Assembly (NCBI GenBank): GCA_009885105.1
Contig: VFLI01000024.1
Location: 1-64,000, forward strand
Length of the DNA stretch: 64,000 nt
From: Spirochaetia bacterium
GTDB lineage: Bacteria; Spirochaetota; Leptospiria; Leptospirales; Leptonemataceae
Direction: 5' to 3'
The notes below the pieces were generated by a model. It was not told where the DNA came from. It did not search any database and was given only the letters and a program-made list of their open reading frames with translations. Below are positions 45,514 through 53,000 of this stretch, piece after piece. Made by a program: the position numbers and the translations under genes. Position 1 is the stretch's first letter; every line of letters begins with the position of its first letter.

Positions 45514-45970
45514 AGGCTCTCCGATAATCACAGCGCCGATGGTTCTGGAAAAACTGCCGCAGCAGAAGCCGTTCCGATTTCTTGATGAAATACTGGAAAT
45601 CAGCGAAACATCAATCGTCGGAAAGTACACATACCGGCCGGATGAGTTTTTTTATGCGGGACATTTCCCCGGCAATCCGGTGACACCGGGCGTGATTCTC
45701 CTTGAGACGATGGCGCAGACGGGGGTCGTCGCGCTGGGTATCTATCTGACTATGAAGGCAAATACGTTTCATACAGATATTATGACTTTCTTCGCGGAGG
45801 CCGAAGTTGAGTTTCTTGCCCCGGTTTTTCCTGGGACCACGGTCTGGATTTATGGAGAAAAGGTTTTTTACAGGCATAATAAATTGCGGTCACGCGTCGA
45901 GATGCGGCTTGAAGACAAATCAGTCGCCGCCTCCGGCACAGTATCAGGTATGGGAGTGAGAAAAACATGA
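45503..45970 (+). CDS. fabZ: FabZ-like 3-hydroxyacyl-ACP dehydratase
   Basis: 155-residue hot-dog protein with QKPFRFLDEILEI and the active-site motif GHFPGNPVTPGVILLETMAQ, giving catalytic His and Glu as in FabZ. A second dehydratase in the same operon as FabA suggests different chain lengths or an unsaturation branch. It overlaps fabG by 11 bases and the ketosynthase by four, so the three are translated as a coupled set. Confidence 0.88.
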   Translation: MQAEGSPIITAPMVLEKLPQQKPFRFLDEILEISETSIVGKYTYRPDEFFYAGHFPGNPVTPGVILLETMAQTGVVALGIYLTMKANTFHTDIMTFFAEAEVEFLAPVFPGTTVWIYGEKVFYRHNKLRSRVEMRLEDKSVAASGTVSGMGVRKT

Positions 45971-47238
45971 ATAGAAGAGTTGTTGTAACCGGTATTGGAG
46001 TCATTGCGCCAAACGGGCATGGAATAAAGGATTTCACATCAGCATTAAAAAAAGGGACCAGCGGAATTCGAGCTATTCCGCGATTGAGCGAGCTGGGATT
46101 CGCCTGTCAGGTTGCCGGCGTTCCTCAGAATATTCAGGAAAAATATTCGGAATATTTTTCAGAAGAAGCCATGATGGCCATGAGTGAAGTTGTACTGTAT
46201 GCCGGTGTTGCCGCGATTGATGCATGGAAAGATGCAGGGCTTGAAGTGCCGGATGCAAATTCGGATTCGGTCAACTGGGATACTGGCTGCGAAGTGGGTG
46301 TCGGAATCGGCGGGATGGAAGTAATCGGCGACAAACTGGTCCCCATGGTTGCTGCCGGTAAAACGAAGCGTATGGGTTCGACGCTTGTCGAAATGGTTAT
46401 GGCCAGCGGTGTTTCGGCAAAGCTTTCAGGTATTTTTGCTCTCGGAAATCAGGTGACAACAAACTCGAGCGCCTGCAATACCGGAACCGAAGCTATCGTA
46501 GACTCCTACAATCGTATCAAGTTTGGTCTGGCGGAAAAAATGCTTGCCGGAGGGTCGGAATGTTCCTCCCCGCTCGTCTGGGCTGGATTTGACGCGATGA
46601 AGGTCCTTTGCTCGAAATTCAACAATGAACCAGAACGCGCATCGCGGCCGATGAGCGCAGGCGCGGCCGGATTTGTGCCGGGATCCGGCGCAGGTATTCT
46701 GCTTCTGGAGAGTCTGGAATCTGCGCAGAAGAGAAACGCGAGAATCTACGCGGAAATTCTGGGCGGGACTGTGAACTGCGGCGGCCACAGAATGGGAGGC
46801 AGCATGACCGCGCCGAATCCGATTTCTGTTCAGAACTGCATCCGGGCAGCCGTTGCCATGGCGAAAATCAGTCCGGCTGATATCGATCTGATAAACGGGC
46901 ACCTGACAGCAACATTCGCGGATCCGCATGAAGTGAACAACTGGAGCAAGGCTCTGGAACTTTCAGCCGAAAAATTTCCTTACATTCAATCTACGAAGTC
47001 CATGATCGGGCATTGTCTTGGAGCGGCGGGCAGTGTGGAATCCGTTGCGGCGATCCTTCAACTGAATCAAGGATTCATTCATCCTTCCATCAATTCGGAG
47101 GATTTGCACGGCGATATCGCAGCATTTCAGGGGAAAATACCTCAAAAAATGATTGAAAAAGATATTCAAATTGTCATGAAAGCAAGTTTCGGTTTTGGCG
47201 ATGTGAACGGATGTCTTGTCTTTAAGAAATGGAATTAA
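45967..47238 (+). CDS. Beta-ketoacyl-ACP synthase (KAS I/II type)
   Basis: 423-residue elongating condensing enzyme. Catalytic Cys170 lies in TTNSSACNTGTEA, the first His in INGHLTATFADPHE and the second His in KSMIGHCLGAAGS with its preceding Lys, so the Cys-His-His triad is complete. The middle motif NGHLTATFADPHE departs from the usual NGHGTST. It is FabF/FabB-like; no FabH (KAS III) is present in the island. The ATG overlaps the fabZ stop by four bases. Confidence 0.93.
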   Translation: MNRRVVVTGIGVIAPNGHGIKDFTSALKKGTSGIRAIPRLSELGFACQVAGVPQNIQEKYSEYFSEEAMMAMSEVVLYAGVAAIDAWKDAGLEVPDANSDSVNWDTGCEVGVGIGGMEVIGDKLVPMVAAGKTKRMGSTLVEMVMASGVSAKLSGIFALGNQVTTNSSACNTGTEAIVDSYNRIKFGLAEKMLAGGSECSSPLVWAGFDAMKVLCSKFNNEPERASRPMSAGAAGFVPGSGAGILLLESLESAQKRNARIYAEILGGTVNCGGHRMGGSMTAPNPISVQNCIRAAVAMAKISPADIDLINGHLTATFADPHEVNNWSKALELSAEKFPYIQSTKSMIGHCLGAAGSVESVAAILQLNQGFIHPSINSEDLHGDIAAFQGKIPQKMIEKDIQIVMKASFGFGDVNGCLVFKKWN

Positions 47239-47261
47239 ATTTAAATTAACAGGAGAAAACA

Positions 47262-47510
47262 ATGAGCGAAAAAGAAATATTTGATAAGGTAATAAAAATC
47301 TTATCACCTTACGCAAAGAATAAAGAGGCGCTTGCCGCTGCAACGGAAGAAACAAAAATTCTGGCCGATCTTCAGGTGAATTCGTCCCGGCTTGTGGATA
47401 TTATTCTCGCTTTTGAAGATAACTTTAATATTGAAGTAAGCGATGAGGATGCCCGGAAAGTTATGACTGTGGGCAAAGCAGTGGAAATGATCCGCGCAAA
47501 AGCCTCATGA
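47262..47510 (+). CDS. Acyl carrier protein, divergent
   Basis: 82 residues with the four-helix ACP pattern. The attachment site is LQVNSSRLVDIILAF, in which Asn-Ser-Ser replaces the usual Asp-Ser-Leu; Ser41 is the likely phosphopantetheine attachment residue. EDNFNIEVSDEDA is the acidic helix that partners bind. A strong AGGAG ribosome site precedes the ATG. It is presumably dedicated to this island, since the housekeeping acpP is not here. Confidence 0.88.
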   Translation: MSEKEIFDKVIKILSPYAKNKEALAAATEETKILADLQVNSSRLVDIILAFEDNFNIEVSDEDARKVMTVGKAVEMIRAKAS

Positions 47511-47521
47511 GAGATATATAG

Positions 47522-48307
47522 ATGCAGCACTCTGATGTGCGAAGTCTTGCACGGCAGCGGCGCTTCAGCCATATAGCTTTCCCCGTTTTTGCTGTGCTGG
47601 TATTTCTTGCTTTTCGTATCTTCAAAGGCTATAGAATTGCGCAGCTGAGTTCGGTGCGCAAAGAATTTCGTCGGTTGATGGGAGAAGCGAAGGGACCTGT
47701 CGTGATCTGTCCGAATCATCTGACAATGATCGATTCTGTTATTTTGATGTGGGCTTTGGCGTCGCCTCTTTATTACTGGTCTAATTTCCACCGTCTCGCC
47801 TGGAACATACCGGCTGTTGAGAATTTTGCCAGCAGCAGGCTGTTGAGAATCGTGTGTTATCTCGGAAAATGCCTTCCTATCGACCGGCAGGGCGGTACGG
47901 AACACATCGACGGTCTGATGGAAAAAATAGCCCACCTGTTGTCGATCGGGGAATCGTTTATGATTTTTCCGGAAGGCACGCGCAGCCGCTCGGGTCGGAT
48001 TGAGCTGGATGAAGTGACATACGGCGTTGGTCGGATTTTACAGTCGGCCGATGACTGCACAGTGCTCTGTGTTTATATGCGCGGAGACAAGCAGGAAACT
48101 TATTCGGGGATACCCGCTTCAGACGATACGTTTCGAATCCGTATGGAATTGATAAGACCTGGCAATAATAACAGGGGACTGCGCGGTCAGCGCGACATAT
48201 CCCTTCAAATCGCGCAGCGACTGAAAGAATTTGAAGACGAATATTTTGCCCAACACAGCATTTCAATCGGAGGCGCAGCAAATGTCTTCGCAAGTGTTGA
48301 TAGGTAA
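47522..48307 (+). CDS. PlsC-like 1-acyl-glycerol-phosphate acyltransferase family protein
   Basis: 261 residues with an N-terminal hydrophobic segment (about 17-33). The acyltransferase motifs are ICPNHLTMIDSVIL (NH-x4-D) and MIFPEGTRSRSG (EGTR). It transfers acyl chains to a glycerol or other hydroxyl acceptor at the membrane, and its place in the island suggests the product is used in an ester lipid rather than released. The 3' end overlaps the phosphopantetheinyl transferase gene by 26 bases. Confidence 0.8.
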   Translation: MQHSDVRSLARQRRFSHIAFPVFAVLVFLAFRIFKGYRIAQLSSVRKEFRRLMGEAKGPVVICPNHLTMIDSVILMWALASPLYYWSNFHRLAWNIPAVENFASSRLLRIVCYLGKCLPIDRQGGTEHIDGLMEKIAHLLSIGESFMIFPEGTRSRSGRIELDEVTYGVGRILQSADDCTVLCVYMRGDKQETYSGIPASDDTFRIRMELIRPGNNNRGLRGQRDISLQIAQRLKEFEDEYFAQHSISIGGAANVFASVDR

Positions 48308-48929
48308 CGATATTGTCGATCTTGCCGAAGAAGACTGCACAGCCCCGAACTGGTTTGTCCGGTTCTGCCGGAAAGTTCTTTCAGAATCGGAAGAAAGACA
48401 TGTGCACAGCAGCAGCCTTCCCCGGACGACACTCTGGTCCTACTGGGCAGCAAAAGAAGCGGCCTACAAGGCTGTTCGCAGGATTCATCCGGAATTTGAA
48501 TTTGAATATAAAGAATTCTTTGTTTCGGAATCTTTCGACTGTGTTCAGGTGAATGAAATAGATCTGCGTCTCCAATTGGCTGTAAATAATGACTGCATTC
48601 ATGCATTGTGCTGGAATGAAGCTGCGGCGGCAAACAGGATTTACAGCTGGGTTGAGAAGATGCCGCCGGACTGTCAGATATCTTATTCAGCGGAATCGAA
48701 ATTTGTGAGGCGATTGTTGGTTGAGCGTCTTGCTGATGAGATGAATATTTCTGTCAACAGCCTGCATCTTTTTGCTCCCCGTTTCGGCGGAGCCGCTCCT
48801 GAAGTATACTGCAATTTCCCCTCCGGAAGGTTTCCCGTAAGCTTGAGTCACCACGGGCGCTTTGCCGCAAGTGCTGCCGCAATTAGAGGAGAACTGAATT
48901 ATGATGAACACTTTAATGATGATGAATAA
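48282..48929 (+). CDS. 4'-phosphopantetheinyl transferase
   Basis: About 215 residues from the ATG at 48282, with a GGAG ribosome site. VLIGNDIVDL near the start is the typical AcpS-like opening, and SYWAAKEAAYKAVRR is the metal- and CoA-binding W-x3-KEA motif; the second half ends in VSLSHHGRFAAS. It activates ACPs by attaching the CoA-derived arm, and should serve the divergent ACP 800 bases upstream. It overlaps both the acyltransferase before it and the AT-like gene after it. Confidence 0.85.
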   Translation: MSSQVLIGNDIVDLAEEDCTAPNWFVRFCRKVLSESEERHVHSSSLPRTTLWSYWAAKEAAYKAVRRIHPEFEFEYKEFFVSESFDCVQVNEIDLRLQLAVNNDCIHALCWNEAAAANRIYSWVEKMPPDCQISYSAESKFVRRLLVERLADEMNISVNSLHLFAPRFGGAAPEVYCNFPSGRFPVSLSHHGRFAASAAAIRGELNYDEHFNDDE

Positions 48930-50088
48930 AAACAGCATACCAAAATTTTTACGAGAGGCAGAAGAAGAAGATTCCCGGTTCTTTGTCCAATTTGGAGGGC
49001 AGGGCGGTTACTTTCTATCTGAATTAGAAAGATTGACTTCAACTCAGAACTGCATGGGCAGCTTTATCGATGCCAGCTGTGATGCCATAAGGGATCTATT
49101 CGAGCGGCCCGATGTCCGCGATGAACGATCGCGCGTTTATCCGCATTGGTTTCATCTGCGTGATTGGCTTCGCGGCCGCAACATTCCCCCTGAAGAAGCG
49201 ATGAGCGGCTGTCAGATTAGTTTCGCCGGTATCCTCATCACACAGCTGGCGCATCTCTGGGTTCTGCAGCATCACGGATTTTCTCCGGATGAATGGGCCC
49301 GGTTTGCCCGGGCTTCCACAGGTCACAGTCAGGGAATAGCGGCGGCCGTTGCTTTTGGTCTTCAACGACAGGGACATGATTTTCTTCAAGTGACATATGA
49401 TTTTGTTTACTGGCTTGCTTTTGCAGGATTCTATGTAGCCGCGAATTATAAACCGCCTCAGGTTTCTGACACTGCGGTCAAATGTCCGATGACGGCAATT
49501 TTCGGCCTTAGATTGGAGGAGCTTTCAGAAGTTGTAAATAATTTCAATACTTCCAAAGGATTGCATCTGCTGGATATTTCGCTTCAGAACGGGGAAAAAT
49601 CAATTATTGTTACCGGCCATCCCGGAGACATGCTGGAGTTCCGTAAGTCACACAGGGAAGAATTTGTAAAACGCGGACTCTTATGGACCGAAGTTGCCGT
49701 AACAGCTCCTTTTCATAATGAAAGGCTGCTGAGAGAGATCACCGAAAATATTATTCAGGATAAAGCCGTATCAGGTCTTTCATACCACGGGTCTGATCTG
49801 CGAATTCCGGTTATTACATTCACGGACGGATCCAATCTTCAAACAAGGGGAACAATACCCGCGTATTTAACGGAAATAATGCTGACAAAACCGTTGAACT
49901 GGCTCACCGCTCTTCGGCCGCTGATTGAGGATGATTCCATCACTCATGTTATAGATTTTGGTCCGGGGCAGACCTCGGCTTCTTTCACAAAAGCCGCTGC
50001 AGGCAGCAGAGAGTTTACAATTCTCAATGCGGCCAGCCGTGCTGGTCTTGCCCGTCTTCTTACAAATAATCTCCGGCGGCAGCAGTGA
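48901..50088 (+). CDS. Stand-alone acyltransferase resembling the fungal FAS beta-subunit AT domain
   Basis: 395 residues. FFVQFGGQGGYFLSELERL resembles the FGGQGN opening of the fungal FAS beta AT domain. The region SGCQISFAGILITQLAHLWV, then SPDEWARFARASTGHSQGIA, follows that domain step by step. The nucleophile is Ser143 in TGHSQG, with Gln where malonyl transferases have Leu, and His272 in VTAPFHNERLL. In fungi this domain loads the acetyl starter. A separate gene for it in a type II operon is unusual; the matching loading role replaces FabH here by inference. It overlaps the ACC gene by four bases. Confidence 0.75.
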   Translation: MMNTLMMMNKNSIPKFLREAEEEDSRFFVQFGGQGGYFLSELERLTSTQNCMGSFIDASCDAIRDLFERPDVRDERSRVYPHWFHLRDWLRGRNIPPEEAMSGCQISFAGILITQLAHLWVLQHHGFSPDEWARFARASTGHSQGIAAAVAFGLQRQGHDFLQVTYDFVYWLAFAGFYVAANYKPPQVSDTAVKCPMTAIFGLRLEELSEVVNNFNTSKGLHLLDISLQNGEKSIIVTGHPGDMLEFRKSHREEFVKRGLLWTEVAVTAPFHNERLLREITENIIQDKAVSGLSYHGSDLRIPVITFTDGSNLQTRGTIPAYLTEIMLTKPLNWLTALRPLIEDDSITHVIDFGPGQTSASFTKAAAGSREFTILNAASRAGLARLLTNNLRRQQ

Positions 50089-53000
50089 TTGATCGAATCA
50101 AACAGTCTCTTGATGAGCTGGATCGATTAAATTCCGGACGTACCGTATATGCCTTTGGCAAGCGTCGTCATCACAGACTGCGAAAGGTTCTTGTGGCCAA
50201 CCGCGGCGAAATTGCGAAACGATTTTTTCTGGCTCTCCGGGAAGAGGGAATCCCATCTGTAGCTGTTGTCGCCGAAGTCGACCGCCTGCAATCCTGGATT
50301 GATACGGCCGATGAACTGATTTCAATCGGAGAGACCGGTTCCTATGTTAATATTCCTCTGATAATCGCGGCGGCTCTCAGAACGGGCGCGAACGCAATAT
50401 ATCCTGGTTACGGATTTCTCTCCGAAAATGCAGATTTTGTTGAGGCCGTCCAGCTTGCCCAGAAGGCTTTTGATACTGAGCTTATTTTTATGGGCCCCGA
50501 TTTTTCGATTATGCGGCGCGCTGGAAATAAACTGGACGCTCGCAGGCTGGCCCTGACGGCAGGCGTGCCGGTTTTTCCAGGAACTGAAAAACTTCAGGGC
50601 GATACTCCTCAGGCCGAAGCAGAAGCAGGCAGAATAGGGTATCCTGTCATCCTGAAGCTCGACGCCGGCGGCGGAGGAAAGGGGATGGCCATTGTGCGCG
50701 AGCCGGGCGGTCTTTCGACGGCAATTCAGGCAGTGCAGCGGATTGGACGGGCCAATTATAATAATGACTCGTTCTACATGGAACGATTCATAGATCGTCC
50801 TGTCCATTTTGAAGTCCAGATTTTCAACGGCTCTGCAATCGGTGTTCGAAAATGCGCGGTGCAGCGAAGAAACCAGAAAGTCATCGAGGAAAGCGGTGAT
50901 GTTTTTCTTGATGACAGCTCCGTCGGGCTTCTTCTTGGTTCGGCTGAAAAAATGGCGGAAGTCTCAGGATACAGTTCAGGCGGCGGCGCGGGAACTGTGG
51001 AATTTCTTTTTGACGCTGACAGGAATGAATTCGGTTTTCTGGAAATGAATACCCGTCTGCAGGTTGAGTATGCCGTAACAGACGCATCGCTCGGCATAGA
51101 TCTTGTGAAATGGCAGATCTGGCAGTTCGACGGCAGGGCAGAATTGATTTCGGCGGCGAAATCATCGGAAAACGGCCTGAAGGCCAGGGATCATGCGATT
51201 CAATGCCGGATATATGCTGAAGACGCTTTCAGCGGTTATTCGCCCGCCCCGGGCCATATCGGCGAAATAATTCTCCCATCGTTCAACGCCATTCGCTGCG
51301 ATTTTGGTTTCCAGAGCGGAGACGAAATTCTACCGGATTATGATCCTCTTATCGGAAAACTTATCGCGCACGGGTCCACCCGCGAGGAAGCTCTCGTCCG
51401 GCTTCAGCGCGCACTGTCAGAGATTCATATCAGAGGCGTCATTACGAATGTTGATCAGCTGCTTCGGATTGTGCGGCATCCCGAATTTCGAAACGGGGAT
51501 TATACCAACCGGCTGCTCGATGATTTCAATGAATTGTCGGACCTCAGGCTGGATTCTGAATTTCGCGTGGAGGCGGCATTGTTCGGAGCGATGATTCTTC
51601 ACTACAGAGAAAGAAATATTGCCGTCAGAGAAACGATACCGGATCAGGATATTCGCGGCATCGCCGACAATCCGCGAAACCATAAAATTCCCTCATCCTT
51701 TGTTATGGAGTGCTGCGATGAATCTATTGAAGTGGATTTTCTGCAGACCGATCTAAATTCATTCCATGCGCGCGTGGACAGACGTTATGCCGGGACCCTT
51801 GAGGTTTTTTCATTTCACAATGACGGCATAAGAGCTGGTTTCGGCGGGCGCAATTATGCAGTGAGCGCAGATATTCGCCCCAATTCACTGATAATCCTGA
51901 GGATGACGGAAACCACGGGCCGAATCAACTATTACAGAGTGAAAAATATCAGCGCCGGCGAAGACAGCAATGTGGATCCGCCGGGCATGGTGCGCTCTCC
52001 GTTCCGCGGTTCCTTCGTAAAAATCTGCGAAGATGAAAACAGCGCGCCTCTGAAAACCGGGTCACGAGTCTGTGCCGGGCAGCCAGTTATTATTATATCC
52101 GCGATGAAGATGGAAACCACAATCCATTCGAATTCTGACGGCATCCTCGGCAGTCTTCTGGATGACGGTGATCTGTCGCGCCTGATACTGGGGCATACAC
52201 CGGCAGGGCTCATTCGGGGGCGGAGCATAGACGAGGCGGAAGTGCTTTTTGTGGTCGAACCGGAAATTCCTGGAATTCTGCCCGGTCGGGAGGATAAAGC
52301 TGAACGCGAATATCCCGCTTCTCAGAATTTTTTGGATCATTTGGGGTACGATACTCTTTCATCAATATTTGAGCGAGATATCCGCACAGGCATTTCTCAC
52401 TGCCTTGAGATGGTTCGCGCGTCGATACTTGGATTATTTGATGATAATATATCTTTAGATAATATCGGCAGTCTGCTTTCCGGCCTGACTGACGCGCAGT
52501 TCAAGGAGATCGAGGATGCGAAATTCTTTGCAAAAAATATAACGGCGATTCTGCTCCTGTCATCGAAACTTAAAATAGCTTTTTCTCCTGCCCTGACTTC
52601 GAATCTGGCCCGCGCCGGTGACGGACTGTTTCGCTATTATGGAGAGCACCTGGGAAGCGCACAGAAGCGCGAAGCTCTATTCTACATGCTTCGAGGGCTG
52701 CGGAACATAAACAGGCATGCATCGTTATTCACGGCTCTTGCGCGTATCATGAAAGCATTTCCCGGGGAAAGCGGCCTGGCCATGACGCTCTCTCGTCTGA
52801 TTCAAATTGAAGAATCCGAAGGTCACATGGAAGTTGCGCAGGAGTATCGCACTGTGCTGAAAGTGGTGCGGCCGGGCGGTCTCAAAGACCGGGAAGGTTA
52901 TCTCGGTTTCAATCGGAAATTCACGACTGTTTTCCGCGAATTCAAAAGAGATCCCTGCATTCTTCTGGGCGTTAAGAGGGAACTGTTCTATGCCGCCGCG

